DNA of 64,000 bases from RHKK01 sp964596245 (GCA_964596245.1 CAZQSK010000004.1:61037-125036); one strand, 5' to 3'. Positions 32,080-41,550 are shown, counted from the stretch's first letter. Translations and numbers: made by a program. Notes: generated by a model from the letters alone, not told the origin.

Positions 32080-33048
32080 ATGCGAACACGTTTTCTGGTG
32101 ATCCCTGCGCTTTTTCTGCTGGCAACGGCCGGTTTTGGTTGTTCAGGGACCGATTGGCCTTTTGGAAGCACCACTTCCACTGGAGGCTTTATCAGTTCAA
32201 CATCCACGGCCGTAGAAGCGGCCGAAGCGATCCAGTTCATTCCCGGCGACACATTTGAAGTGCGTCAAACCGTATTTGGTTTCGGTGCCTTTTTGCCGGA
32301 TTTGTTGAAGACGGATGAGGGGATTCGCTATGTCACCGTGTTGCGTTTTGCGCCGACGCATGTTGCCGAGTTGCAATGGAATGTGATCGCCACACGCGAG
32401 ACGGATGCATCCAAGCGCGCACGTGCTCGATACGAACGGGATCTTGAAGAGAATCCGCGAGGCATCGGTGAATCCGTGATTCCTCCGCCGAATGTCGTCA
32501 CCGAACGCGTCACGACCACCGGTACCTTGTTGGGTATCAATCTCCGCACGTCTCACACGGCATTGCTTCCGGTCTATTGGAAAGAGGGACGCTACGATGT
32601 GGTTGGCGAACGCACGGCGATCTGGCTTTCGGACGATGCGTTTCTCGAGCTCGTGAAAACGCGTCGCACGATTCTCAATCTCGGTATTTTTGATGAAGCT
32701 GTGAATCAGGCGGCAAAGAATATTACCGGCTTGAAGGATGCCTACGCGCGTTTGCGCAATACGGCTGCGGAGGAAGGGAAGTTTAAAGACCTGACGCAGT
32801 TGGAGGCAGATCCGGAGTTCATCGAATGGCCTCTTGATGTAAACGGGGAGCGCCGAATTGTTTCTGCGATTCGTGCCCGTAACTGGTTTGGTGAAGTGAT
32901 TGTACTCAACAACCGCCAGAACCCAATGATTCTGAAGGTGACCTTGAATCCGGCGGCCGTTGCGACAGATGCCATCAATGGGGAAGGAGATGTGGTGGAA
33001 AAATTGTTTGGCTACGAAGTGAAGAACATTCGTCTGAACCGTCCGTAA
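32080..33048 (+). CDS. Lipoprotein of unknown function
   Basis: This 322-residue protein has a signal peptide (about 1-20) and Cys21 as the probable lipidation site (GFGC), followed by a Ser/Thr-rich linker and a mainly beta extracytoplasmic domain. A conserved segment is GERTAIWLSDDAFLELVKTRRT. The family is not recognised. The ATG at 32080 is preferred because the upstream in-frame sequence has no signal and overlaps the small membrane protein. Confidence 0.65.
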   Translation: MRTRFLVIPALFLLATAGFGCSGTDWPFGSTTSTGGFISSTSTAVEAAEAIQFIPGDTFEVRQTVFGFGAFLPDLLKTDEGIRYVTVLRFAPTHVAELQWNVIATRETDASKRARARYERDLEENPRGIGESVIPPPNVVTERVTTTGTLLGINLRTSHTALLPVYWKEGRYDVVGERTAIWLSDDAFLELVKTRRTILNLGIFDEAVNQAAKNITGLKDAYARLRNTAAEEGKFKDLTQLEADPEFIEWPLDVNGERRIVSAIRARNWFGEVIVLNNRQNPMILKVTLNPAAVATDAINGEGDVVEKLFGYEVKNIRLNRP

Positions 33049-33052
33049 GAAA

Positions 33053-33083
33053 AAAAATGACCCTCGGGCGGGGTCATTTTTTG
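33053..33083. terminator. Bidirectional terminator
   Basis: AAATGACCC / GGGTCATTT with A and T tracts outside, between the convergent lipoprotein gene and the 33074-33880 gene. Confidence 0.8.
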
Positions 33084-33880
33084 TTTTTGCTCATGATGGC
33101 TTCGTGTCCGAGCTCACATAGCATCGGATTCAAACGCTGATAGTAGAGCTGGTCGCGAATCCCTCGCAAGCGCTCGATGCGTTTCATGGCAGCCTGGACT
33201 TCCGGTTCGAGCTTTACTTCGATGCCACGATCAGGCCACGTGCGTTTTTGTTTCTTGTCTTTGTAGAGCTTGAGAAAGCTCTTCCATTCACGCACAAAGA
33301 CTTTTTCGACGAAATCAGTTGATTGTTCTACACGGTCATTTTTGCAATCCATTGTGCCGACCTCTTCCATCACATGCTGCCATCCATCTACGTCGGCATG
33401 TTCCTCTAATTTTAGTCCGACTTGTGACTCAAATGGATTCGGCATCTCCGCTTCATGTCCCAGAGCTTCGTTGAGGAATTCTTGCGCTTCTTTTTTCGCG
33501 ATCTCCGGGTTGATGGGTTTATGCGTCATCCAGCTCGCCGATCGTACGAGGGCGCGCAGCATGTTTTTACCGTTCTCGCGTTTTTCCGACTTCGCTAATT
33601 CCAGGGCGTCGATCAGTAGCGGCTCAAGATCCCAAATATTCATGAACCATCCATGGGTACGCACCGCATCCCAGGTAATGCGTTTGGGCATGTCGGGGGT
33701 AAGCGTGGGTTTGATTTTGATAGGCGCTTGTTTCAGAAATTCAACGAGCAGATCTCTCAAGTCGGCAAAACGCTCGACCTTTTTGAGTTTTAGGCCAATA
33801 GCCTTTTCCTCTTCCGCCATCGGATCCTTTTTTTCGATCCAGGCATTCATCATGCCCTGTCGTTCTGGTCGGGGATTCAT
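33074..33880 (-). CDS. Protein of unknown function coupled to era
   Basis: This 268-residue soluble, charged, largely helical protein has a Trp-rich centre (ITWDAVRTHGWFMNIWDL). The family is not recognised. Its ATG overlaps the era stop (ATGA), so it is translated together with Era. This suggests a ribosome- or RNA-related role, by context only. Confidence 0.6.
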   Translation of the reverse strand: MNPRPERQGMMNAWIEKKDPMAEEEKAIGLKLKKVERFADLRDLLVEFLKQAPIKIKPTLTPDMPKRITWDAVRTHGWFMNIWDLEPLLIDALELAKSEKRENGKNMLRALVRSASWMTHKPINPEIAKKEAQEFLNEALGHEAEMPNPFESQVGLKLEEHADVDGWQHVMEEVGTMDCKNDRVEQSTDFVEKVFVREWKSFLKLYKDKKQKRTWPDRGIEVKLEPEVQAAMKRIERLRGIRDQLYYQRLNPMLCELGHEAIMSKNKK

Positions 33881-34734
33881 AGGGTAAAGCGCTGTGGCCA
33901 CTTTGGATCTACTTTTACTTCCAATTCTAGAAAACATTTTGCTCCGGTCGCCGCTTCAATTTCTTTGCGCGCTTCCATGCCGATGCGTTTGATCATGCTT
34001 GCTTTCGCACCGATCACCATTTTTTTATAGCGTTCGTCGGTGGTCCAAACAGTGGCGATGACATGACGACTTCCGTCATCACGCTGTTCGATTTCTTCCA
34101 CCTCAACCTTGATTGAATACGGAAGTTCTTTTTCAAGCGCGAGGAAGCATTTTTCGCGGATGATTTCTTCCAACCATTCCTTATGTCCAAGGTCGGTGAG
34201 TTGTTGTTCGGGATAAAATGCCTCGCCTTCGGGCATAAGCGCAAAAATCGTATCGACCAGGCGATTCAGATCGTGGCGTTTGAGAGCGGAGATTTCCAAT
34301 GTTGCACGCTGACCCACATCCGCATTTCGCATCTCTTCAAGTGCGGGGCGGTCCATTTCAGGCAAATCGCTTTTATTGATAACGGCAATAATCGGAACAC
34401 TCAGCTTGCGCAACAGTTTGCGCAGATCTTCTTCCTCGTTTCCGGCGGGACGTGTCGGATCCATCACGTAAATCACGACATCGATACCCTCCAGCTGCTC
34501 GCGAACGATCGAATTGAGCTTTTGCGAAAGCTCATCACGCTTTCCAAGAAAAATGCCCGGCGTGTCGACGAATACGATTTGTCCGCGCTTGTCATGCACA
34601 ATGCCGCGCATGGGTTTGCGCGTCGTTTGCGGTTTGGGAGTGACGATCGCTACCTTGGTTCCCACCAAGGCATTTAAAAGCGAAGATTTACCCACATTTG
34701 AGCGCCCTGCCAGGACGACGAAGCCGGATTTCAT
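33877..34734 (-). CDS. era: GTPase Era
   Basis: This 285-residue GTPase binds 16S rRNA during 30S assembly. It has G1 GRSNVGKSSL, G3 FVDTPGIF, G4 VINKSDL and a C-terminal KH domain (VIGAKASMIKRIGMEARKEIE then CFLELEVKV). An extended -10 TGCTACAAT ends 6 nt before its ATG, so a leaderless transcript is predicted. Confidence 0.95.
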   Translation of the reverse strand: MKSGFVVLAGRSNVGKSSLLNALVGTKVAIVTPKPQTTRKPMRGIVHDKRGQIVFVDTPGIFLGKRDELSQKLNSIVREQLEGIDVVIYVMDPTRPAGNEEEDLRKLLRKLSVPIIAVINKSDLPEMDRPALEEMRNADVGQRATLEISALKRHDLNRLVDTIFALMPEGEAFYPEQQLTDLGHKEWLEEIIREKCFLALEKELPYSIKVEVEEIEQRDDGSRHVIATVWTTDERYKKMVIGAKASMIKRIGMEARKEIEAATGAKCFLELEVKVDPKWPQRFTL

Positions 34735-34738
34735 GGGG

Positions 34739-36049
34739 TTATTGTAGCACGAGCGTAGCGATTACCTCGACGTGTGGCGTTTGTGGGAAGAGATCCAGGG
34801 CTTGCACCGATTCGACGCGATAAACGGTCTTCAACTGCTTCAATTCGTCCACCAAGCGATGGAAGTTACAGGAGACATATACGATCTTCGGCGGTTTGTT
34901 GGCGATCAATGCTTGAACGGCTTTGGGATGAAGCCCGGCGCGCGGCGGATCAATAATTACGGCATCCGGGTTTTCCGCAGACCAATCAAGCGCTTCTGTA
35001 GGACCAGCGCCCCAGCGCGTTTTGTCAGCGACGCCATTCGCTTCGGCATTTATCTTTGCTAATTCAATTGCAGGTGCATCGAGCTCATGTCCGTACACTT
35101 CAAGACCCCGCTTTGCTGCAGCAATGCCAAAGAATCCAAGACCGCAATATAAGTCCAAGATGCGACCCGTTTTTGGTAATGCTTCCAATACACGCGTCTG
35201 TAATTTGCCGGCCATGTTGCTATTGGTCTGGAAAAACGAGTTCGGATGAATCGTGTAGGTGATTCCATTCACTTCTTCTTGCAGATATTCGACACCGTGT
35301 AACAACTCAAGTGTCTTACCTTGCGAGACGTCTGTAATTTCCGGATTTTCGGCAAGATACAAAGAGGTCGCAAAAGGGGAGAGGCGGTTCGTGATTTCCG
35401 CTCGCATCTTCTCATCAAAATGTTTCAAATCATGAATCACCAAGCTGATCATGCGTTGCTTGGTATTTTTTCCAAGGCGAATCACGCAGTAGCGCACATC
35501 GCCTGTATATTTTTTTGCATCCCATGGTTCGAGTTTCAAATCTTTCATCAAATCGCGAACGGTTTGCAAGATAGTTGGCGTCTCCTTGTCCAAGAGCAAA
35601 CACGTCGAAAGATCGAGATAGCGATTCCATGATCCGTACTCTTTTAATCCGAGTTCGCCTTTCCAGCCGACCACATAATCCATGCGGTTGCGGTAATAAA
35701 ACGTTTCATCCGAAGGCGTGACTTCGGCAATGCGTTCTTCATGTCCGGCAGCTTCGAAGGCGCGATTGATCATCTCCCTCTTCATTCGCAACTGCGCATC
35801 GTAAGAAAGATGCTGCCACAAACAACCGCCACATACGCCCGCATGCGGACAGGGCGCATCAGTACGGTTGGCAGAGGGTTTTACGACTTTTGTGAGTTTG
35901 CCGATGCGCGTGCCGCTATCGCGCTTCAAAAATGTCGCCTCAACTTCATCACCGGGACCAGTAAAGGGAATGACATAATTTTCAAATGTCCCTCGACCTT
36001 TATTGTCGAGGCCGGTAACCGTCCCTTTGATTGGGTCGCCGAATTTCAT
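34739..36049 (-). CDS. 23S rRNA (uracil-5-)-methyltransferase, RumA/RlmD family
   Basis: This 436-residue enzyme makes 5-methyluridine in 23S rRNA. It has an N-terminal TRAM domain (about 1-55), an iron-sulfur cluster motif CPHAGVCGGCLWQHL with a fourth Cys later, IHPNSFFQTN, SAM motif LDLYCGLGFFGI, the catalytic VYVSCNF and a final Glu in PHVEVI. ATG 36049 is the true start, because the frame extends upstream only through the opposite-strand-unrelated cassette region. RlmD and RlmCD types cannot be separated here. Confidence 0.93.
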   Translation of the reverse strand: MKFGDPIKGTVTGLDNKGRGTFENYVIPFTGPGDEVEATFLKRDSGTRIGKLTKVVKPSANRTDAPCPHAGVCGGCLWQHLSYDAQLRMKREMINRAFEAAGHEERIAEVTPSDETFYYRNRMDYVVGWKGELGLKEYGSWNRYLDLSTCLLLDKETPTILQTVRDLMKDLKLEPWDAKKYTGDVRYCVIRLGKNTKQRMISLVIHDLKHFDEKMRAEITNRLSPFATSLYLAENPEITDVSQGKTLELLHGVEYLQEEVNGITYTIHPNSFFQTNSNMAGKLQTRVLEALPKTGRILDLYCGLGFFGIAAAKRGLEVYGHELDAPAIELAKINAEANGVADKTRWGAGPTEALDWSAENPDAVIIDPPRAGLHPKAVQALIANKPPKIVYVSCNFHRLVDELKQLKTVYRVESVQALDLFPQTPHVEVIATLVLQ

Positions 36050-36085
36050 AACGCAGTAAGAAGTAGCATTAACAAGCAACTTAGG

Positions 36086-36113
36086 CAAAAAAATAGACCC
36101 GAGATGGGTCAGA
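36086..36113 (-). terminator. Terminator overlapping a cassette stop codon
   Basis: On the minus strand GACCC-ATCTC-GGGTC then TATTTTTTT; the TGA stop of the 36109-36438 gene abuts the stem. Confidence 0.85.
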
Positions 36114-36438
36114 AGGGGTCGGCCATGCGAGCCGCGAGCTCCTTGTCGTGGATGATCATCACGACCTGCGCAGGGCTGGGCTCGTTGGGCGCGTGCGCCG
36201 GCGGGTGGAGATGATCCTCCGGGACCGTGGGCACCAGCGAGTCGCGCTGGAGCTCGCCGGCCCTGTAGCCGCACATGTAGGTCGGATCGTCGGGGTGAGC
36301 CGGCCCGTTCCCCAGGCGCGCCTGGTTGCGTGCACTTTCCCAGATCTGGATGGCCACCGGGCTGCCGTAGGGGCACTCGTCGAGGCAGGCCTTGGGCGGT
36401 TGGTGGCAGTAGAAGCACCCTGACTTGGTTTCGTTCAC
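36109..36438 (-). CDS. Cassette-class cysteine-rich protein
   Basis: This 109-residue protein has CFYCHQPPKACLDECPYG near the N-terminus and MCGYRAG in the middle, which could make a zinc or other metal site. The rest is Pro/His-rich. The GTG start 36438 follows GGGAAGGGAG. It has a strong promoter and its own terminator, and lies between the rRNA methylase and the divergent SpoU gene. The family is not recognised. Confidence 0.65.
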   Translation of the reverse strand: MNETKSGCFYCHQPPKACLDECPYGSPVAIQIWESARNQARLGNGPAHPDDPTYMCGYRAGELQRDSLVPTVPEDHLHPPAHAPNEPSPAQVVMIIHDKELAARMADPF

Positions 36439-36479
36439 GAAATCTTCTCCCTTCCCTGTACGAGATGTACGGGGACTGG

Positions 36480-36508
36480 ATCATAGCCAAAATATGGCAT
36501 ATTGTCAA
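36480..36508 (-). promoter_or_regulatory. Consensus sigma70 promoter of the cysteine-rich cassette
   Basis: On the minus strand: TTGACA, 17-base spacer, TATGAT. It overlaps the start of the divergent SpoU gene. Confidence 0.85.
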
Positions 36509-36975
36509 TGCCTATGAGGGAATTACATCTGATCGCGCATGACATCCGTTCCCTCGAAAATGTGGGGGCTTTGTTCCGTACAGCCGACTCTCTGGGCGTC
36601 TCCAAGCTTTGGTTAAGCGGATATACGGCGGCTCCGCCTGATCCGCGTATTACCAAGGTGGCCTTGGGTGCAGATAAATCCGTGCCCTTTGAGGCGATTC
36701 AGGACATTTCCGAGGTCTTTTCTATGCTTGATAAGGAGGGAATTCCGGTTTATGCCCTCGAACTGACCAAAGATGCCATAGATTTGGCCAAATTTAATGC
36801 TCCGGATCGCATGGCTTTGCTGCTTGGAACCGAGACAACCGGTATTCCACCGTCCTTGCTTGAGAAGTGTGATGGGGCGATCAAGATCACTCAAAAAGGC
36901 ATCAAAGAGTCGTTGAACGTTGCAATTGCCGCGGCCATTGCTTCGTGGAGCATCCTGAACTCGACAAAAAGCTGA
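36508..36975 (+). CDS. SpoU/TrmH-family RNA 2'-O-methyltransferase
   Basis: This 155-residue minimal SPOUT methyltransferase has LIAHDIRSLENVGALFRTADSLG (motif 1), ALLLGTETTGIP (motif 2) and IKESLNVAIAAAIASW (motif 3, with the knot and SAM site). The target (tRNA or rRNA) is unknown. The start is ATG 36508 or 36514. It has no N-terminal substrate-binding domain, as in TrmL-like proteins. Confidence 0.9.
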   Translation: MPMRELHLIAHDIRSLENVGALFRTADSLGVSKLWLSGYTAAPPDPRITKVALGADKSVPFEAIQDISEVFSMLDKEGIPVYALELTKDAIDLAKFNAPDRMALLLGTETTGIPPSLLEKCDGAIKITQKGIKESLNVAIAAAIASWSILNSTKS

Positions 36976-36980
36976 TTTTT

Positions 36981-36989
36981 TGCTAAGGT
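36981..36989 (+). promoter_or_regulatory. Extended -10 promoter (TGCTAAGGT) of the GT2 gene
   Basis: TGC-TAAGGT ends 6 nt before the ATG at 36996. Confidence 0.55.
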
Positions 36990-36995
36990 TGGTGC

Positions 36996-37721
36996 ATGAA
37001 GGTATCCATCATCATCCCCGCCAAGAACGAGGAAAAGGTGCTGCCCAATCTCCTGAAAACCATTCAGGAGCAAACGTTTCGTGATTTCGAAGTGATTGTG
37101 GCAGACGCAAAGTCCACAGATCGAACGCGTGAGATCGCGGCATCTTTTGGCGCGCGCGTGGTTGAGGGTGGAATGCCTGGTCCGGGACGTAATTTGGGTG
37201 CGGCCGCGTCGGAGGGTGAGATTTTGTTTTTTGTTGATGCGGATGTTGAGTTGCCGTCGCCGAATTATTTGGGTGAAGTGATTGCGGAATTTGAACAGGT
37301 CGGTGCGGACATCGCTTCTTGCGTGTTGAATCCCATGACGGATAAGGTGCTCGATCGTTTTGGCCATGCCGTGTACAACACGTACACGTTACTCACCGAG
37401 CGCGTGCGTCCGCATGCGCCGGGATCGTGCATTATCGTACGTCGTCATGCGCATGAGCATGTTGGCGGGTTCAACGAGCGTGTGGTTTTTGCCGAGGACA
37501 TGGAATATTCGCAGCGCATTGCCCGCGCCGGTTTCCGTTTTCGTATGTTGCGTTCGCAGCCGATCAATGTCTCCGTGCGCCGTCTCGATAAGGACGGTCG
37601 TTGGGCGATTGCCGGAAAATATCTCTACAGCGAGGCCTACATGATGATCAAAGGTCCGATCATGGATGAAACGCCGTTCGAATACGAGTTTGCGAATTTC
37701 GAAAAGGACACACAGAATTAA
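36996..37721 (+). CDS. Family 2 glycosyltransferase
   Basis: This 241-residue GT-A enzyme has VSIIIPAKNEEKVLPNLL at the N-terminus, VIVADAKSTDRT (nucleotide-binding Asp), FFVDADVELP (DxD metal site) and GGFNERVVFAEDMEYSQR (catalytic Asp/Glu). One hydrophobic segment near residue 130 may touch the membrane. The donor and acceptor are unknown; a surface glycan or lipid role is likely. The Rieske gene follows after three bases. Confidence 0.88.
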   Translation: MKVSIIIPAKNEEKVLPNLLKTIQEQTFRDFEVIVADAKSTDRTREIAASFGARVVEGGMPGPGRNLGAAASEGEILFFVDADVELPSPNYLGEVIAEFEQVGADIASCVLNPMTDKVLDRFGHAVYNTYTLLTERVRPHAPGSCIIVRRHAHEHVGGFNERVVFAEDMEYSQRIARAGFRFRMLRSQPINVSVRRLDKDGRWAIAGKYLYSEAYMMIKGPIMDETPFEYEFANFEKDTQN

Positions 37722-37724
37722 GCC

Positions 37725-38066
37725 ATGCCGATTACGCGACGCATTCCCGTGTGCAAAACGGGTCAGGTAGCCATCGGCTGCACACATACTTTCACCTTTG
37801 GTCCGTCGGCCAAGGGTCTTGTTTATAATGATGGGGGGACTCTCCGTGCGTATGTTAATCGCTGTACGCACATGGGTGGTCCATTGGAACTATGCGGCCC
37901 TGAAAAATTACGTTGTCGCTGGCATCAGGCCGAGTTTGATCCGAAAACGGGTGCCGCCATCCGTGGTGAGGCTCCGGCGGGTACATTTTTGAAGCAGATT
38001 GAACTCGTCTGTGAAGGTGATACTATTTTTGCATTACTGGAACTCCCTGACGATCCTTTTGCATGA
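37725..38066 (+). CDS. Stand-alone Rieske [2Fe-2S] protein
   Basis: This 113-residue Rieske domain has CTHMGG as the first cluster box and CRWHQAEFDPKTG as the second, giving two Cys and two His ligands. It resembles the ferredoxin subunits of dioxygenases rather than bc1 Rieske proteins. No oxygenase or reductase is nearby, so its electron partner is unknown. It overlaps murJ by four bases (ATGA). Confidence 0.88.
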   Translation: MPITRRIPVCKTGQVAIGCTHTFTFGPSAKGLVYNDGGTLRAYVNRCTHMGGPLELCGPEKLRCRWHQAEFDPKTGAAIRGEAPAGTFLKQIELVCEGDTIFALLELPDDPFA

Positions 38067-39700
38067 TTTCTTTTTTCAAAAAGTTTTGGAATGGGGAGAC
38101 GGATGGCCTGACCGCCGCCGCCTTGATTGTCGGCGCCTCATCCTTGGCTTCGCGTGTTTTGGGTATTTGGCGCGATCGCGTTCTCGCTTCGACGTTCGGC
38201 GCCGGTGACGTGTTGGATGCGTATTATGCCGCTTTTCGATTGCCGGATACGGTTTACAACTTGGTGATTCTTGGCGCTTTGTCAGCTGGATTTATTCCGG
38301 TTTTTACCGAGTGGCTTGAGCGAAAGGGGAAGCCTGAAGCGTTTAAGTTGGCATCGCAGGTTATTTCTACCGTGGGCGTCATCATGGCGATTGCGAGTGG
38401 TGTGATCGCTCTCTTTGCGCCATGGATTGTGCCGATGCTTGCACCGGGCTTTTCTCCGGAAAAACTTGAGCTTACGGTTTCATTGACGCGCGTGATGGCT
38501 TTGTCGCCATTCTTTCTCGGTTTGTCTGCTGTGCTGGGCGGCGTTCTCCAGTCGCTGCGTATGTACGCTGGATATGCGATGGCGCCGGTGCTTTATAACT
38601 TGGGCATCATTGTCGGTGTGTGGCTGTTGGTTCCGGTGATGGGTCCTGTCGGTTTGGCATGGGGTGTTGTGTTGGGCGCCGCCTCTCATTTCTTGATTCA
38701 GCTTTTACAGGCGATCAATATCGGATTCAATCGCGTCTCATGGCCGACGCTGCGTAGCGAGGGCGTGCGCCGCATCCTGACCTTGATGGCGCCGCGTGCC
38801 GCAGGGCTTGGCGTTTCGCAAATCAATTTGATTGTTTTGTTGGCACTCGCAACGACGATTGAAACGGGTGCGGTCGCGGTTTTTAACCTGGCAAACAACC
38901 TACAGAGTTTTCCCATTGGTTTGATCGGCATATCATTTGCGATCGCGGCCTTTCCTGCTTTGTCTCGCGCTTCAGGAGCAAAGGACGAGAAGGGTTACAA
39001 AGAGGCTCTTGCATCTGCTGCAAAAAAGATTTTGTTTTTTACGATTCCCGCTACCGCGCTTTTTATTCTGTTGCGCGCGCAAATCGTGCGTATTGTGTTA
39101 GGCGATGGATTGTTTAATTGGACTGACACCATCCGTACGGCGGATATGCTCGGATGGTTTGCACTTTCGATCGCGGTTCAGTCGTTGATTCCGTTGTATG
39201 CACGTGCGTTCTACGCGGTCCAAGATACACGTACGCCACTCGTCATTGGTATCTTTTCTGAAGTATTGAATTTGAGTCTCGCCCTTTTCCTGAGCCGTTA
39301 TTTTGGCATTGTTGGTTTGGCGATGGCATTGTCGGCCGCGGCGTTTCTCCAATTTGTGTTGCTGTATCTGTTTTTGCGTCGCAAGCGCGGATCTTTGGGT
39401 GGAGTCGGATTGTTTGCATCGGTGGGACGCGCCCTTCTTGCGACTGCCGTCATGTGCCTCATCGCGTATCCATTACGTCAATGGATCGGAACTATTTATC
39501 CGTTGCGTATGTTCTGGCAGGTGGCGTTGCAATTTGTGCTTGCGGCGTCGGCGGGCGGTATCGCGTATCTGGTTGCTTCGTGGATGCTCAAGTCTCCCGA
39601 ATTTGCAGAGTTCTCTCAGGTGGTTGAAAAACGCTTGTGGCGCCGCGCCACAGTGAAGGAGACATCCGAAGGTGCTAGTGGTATGACGCAAATGCGCTAG
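38063..39700 (+). CDS. murJ: Lipid II flippase MurJ
   Basis: This 545-residue MATE/MOP-type flippase with about 14 helices moves lipid II across the membrane. The marks are SLASRVLGIWRDRVLASTFGAGDVLDAYYAAFRLPD at the N-terminus (MurJ/MviN signature Arg and Asp), VMALSPFFLGLSAVLGGVLQSLR, and AFYAVQDTRTPLVIG. It belongs to the peptidoglycan pathway of an otherwise reduced genome. Confidence 0.94.
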   Translation: MISFFKKFWNGETDGLTAAALIVGASSLASRVLGIWRDRVLASTFGAGDVLDAYYAAFRLPDTVYNLVILGALSAGFIPVFTEWLERKGKPEAFKLASQVISTVGVIMAIASGVIALFAPWIVPMLAPGFSPEKLELTVSLTRVMALSPFFLGLSAVLGGVLQSLRMYAGYAMAPVLYNLGIIVGVWLLVPVMGPVGLAWGVVLGAASHFLIQLLQAINIGFNRVSWPTLRSEGVRRILTLMAPRAAGLGVSQINLIVLLALATTIETGAVAVFNLANNLQSFPIGLIGISFAIAAFPALSRASGAKDEKGYKEALASAAKKILFFTIPATALFILLRAQIVRIVLGDGLFNWTDTIRTADMLGWFALSIAVQSLIPLYARAFYAVQDTRTPLVIGIFSEVLNLSLALFLSRYFGIVGLAMALSAAAFLQFVLLYLFLRRKRGSLGGVGLFASVGRALLATAVMCLIAYPLRQWIGTIYPLRMFWQVALQFVLAASAGGIAYLVASWMLKSPEFAEFSQVVEKRLWRRATVKETSEGASGMTQMR

Positions 39701-39740
39701 GGTTGCCAATTTTGCTTTTTCCCGCTATTTTCCGCTTGTC

Positions 39741-41546
39741 ATGGAACAGTCCCGCATCCGAAATTTCTGCATTATTGCCCACATTGATCACGGCAAGAGC
39801 ACGCTGTCTGATCGTCTTTTGGAAATCACGAATACGGTGGAGAAGCGCAAGATGAAAGAGCAGTTGCTCGATACCATGGATTTGGAGCGTGAGCGTGGTA
39901 TTACCATCAAACTGCAGCCCGCACGCATGACTTACAAGGCCAAGGATGGCGTCGAATACGAACTGAACCTGATCGATACGCCGGGTCACGTCGATTTCAC
40001 CTACGAGGTCTCACGTTCACTTGCTGCCGTCGAAGGTGCGGTGTTATTGGTGGATTCGACGCAGGGCGTGCAAGCACAGACCATCGCCAACCTGTATCTG
40101 GCGATTGAGCAGAACCTCACTATCATTCCGGTCTTGAATAAGATTGACTTACCGAACTCGGATGTCGAGCGTCGTGCAGCTGAGTTGATGCAGCTCATCG
40201 GTTGTAAGCGCGAGGAGATCTTGCATGCGTCCGGAAAAACGGGAGAAGGTGTTCAAGAAATTTTGGAACGTATCGTAAAAGAAGTTCCGCCACCGCAAGG
40301 GGATGCGAAGAAACCGTTCCGTGCTCTTATTTTCGATTCCAAGTACGACGACTATCAGGGCGTGGTTGCGTATGTGCGTTGCGTGGACGGTGCGCTCAAT
40401 AAAAATGAGAAGATCGAGTTTAAAGCCACCGGTGTGCAGGGGGTTGCGTTGGAGCTTGGTTGTTTGAAGCCGCAGCATGAAGCAAATGAGCGCATGCAAA
40501 CGGGGGATATCGGCTATCTCGTGACGGGGCTCAAAGATATTAGCGGCGTGCGTGTGGGTGACACGATCGCGACAGCGGCTTTGGCGGGGGAGACCGAACC
40601 ATTGCCAGGCTATAAGGAAGTCCGTCCGATGGTGTATGCGGGCGTATTCCCGCAAGAGGGGAATGAATACGAAAAGTTGCGCGATGCCATTCTCAAATTG
40701 AAGTTGAGCGATTCATCCCTTACATTCGAGCCCGAGCACTCGACGGCGTTGGGATTCGGCTTCCGTGTCGGTTTGCTCGGCATGTTGCATTTGGAAATCA
40801 TGCAGGAACGTTTGTCACGTGAATTCGGCATGGATGTGGTGATTACGACCCCGAGCGTGGGTTACGAAGTAAAACGCACGAATGGTGAAGAAAAACTCAT
40901 CAAGTCGCCGGGCGAATTCCCGGATGCGTCCGTTATCGATGTGACGCGCGAGCCATGGGCCAAGGTCGACATTCTTTGTCCGAAAGAATATCTCGGTAAC
41001 GTGATGGCTTTGGTGCAGGATCGTCGCGGTATCTATAAGAATACGGAATATATCGACATCACACGCGCATTGCTGCATTACGAGATGCCGCTGGCTTCGG
41101 TGATTGTTGATTTCTACGACAAGCTTAAGGGTGTTACGGCTGGTTACGCATCGATGAACTATGACTTCCTAGATTATCGCGACTCACAAGTCGTGCGTCT
41201 TGATATTCTCGTAGCCGAAGAGCCGGTCGAAGCGCTCGCGACTCTGTTGCATGAGAGCGAAGCGTATCGTCGCGGCAAGGAAATCGTGGAGACGCTCAAA
41301 GAAGAATTGCCGAAGCAGCAGTTCGTGGTGAAGTTGCAGGCTTCTATTGGCGCGAAAGTGATTGCGGCTGAGCGCATTCAGGCCTTCCGTAAGGATGTGT
41401 TGGCGAAGATGTCTGGTGGTGACTACTCACGTAAGTCAAAGCTGCTTCAAAAGCAAAAGAAGGGTAAACTGCGTATGTTGGAGCATGGCAAAGGTTCGGT
41501 TGAAATTCCGCCTGACGCTTTCATTAAAGTTCTTCGCCGCGGCTAA
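39741..41546 (+). CDS. lepA: Elongation factor 4 (LepA)
   Basis: This 601-residue ribosomal GTPase acts in initiation or back-translocation. It has G1 AHIDHGKSTL, the switch I region ERERGITIKLQP, G3 DTPGHVDF and G4 LNKIDLP, domains II to V, and the LepA-specific C-terminal domain (ASIGAKVIAAERIQAFRKDV, then GDYSRKSKLLQKQKKGK). The length is normal for LepA. A TATTTT element lies 9 nt before the ATG. Confidence 0.97.
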   Translation: MEQSRIRNFCIIAHIDHGKSTLSDRLLEITNTVEKRKMKEQLLDTMDLERERGITIKLQPARMTYKAKDGVEYELNLIDTPGHVDFTYEVSRSLAAVEGAVLLVDSTQGVQAQTIANLYLAIEQNLTIIPVLNKIDLPNSDVERRAAELMQLIGCKREEILHASGKTGEGVQEILERIVKEVPPPQGDAKKPFRALIFDSKYDDYQGVVAYVRCVDGALNKNEKIEFKATGVQGVALELGCLKPQHEANERMQTGDIGYLVTGLKDISGVRVGDTIATAALAGETEPLPGYKEVRPMVYAGVFPQEGNEYEKLRDAILKLKLSDSSLTFEPEHSTALGFGFRVGLLGMLHLEIMQERLSREFGMDVVITTPSVGYEVKRTNGEEKLIKSPGEFPDASVIDVTREPWAKVDILCPKEYLGNVMALVQDRRGIYKNTEYIDITRALLHYEMPLASVIVDFYDKLKGVTAGYASMNYDFLDYRDSQVVRLDILVAEEPVEALATLLHESEAYRRGKEIVETLKEELPKQQFVVKLQASIGAKVIAAERIQAFRKDVLAKMSGGDYSRKSKLLQKQKKGKLRMLEHGKGSVEIPPDAFIKVLRRG

Positions 41547-41550
41547 CCAT

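Noticed and set aside
36050..36508. N-terminal extension of the rRNA methylase frame
   Set aside because: This extra 153-residue stretch overlaps the 36109 cassette gene in another frame and lacks any TRAM-like sequence; the family starts at MKFGDPIKG.
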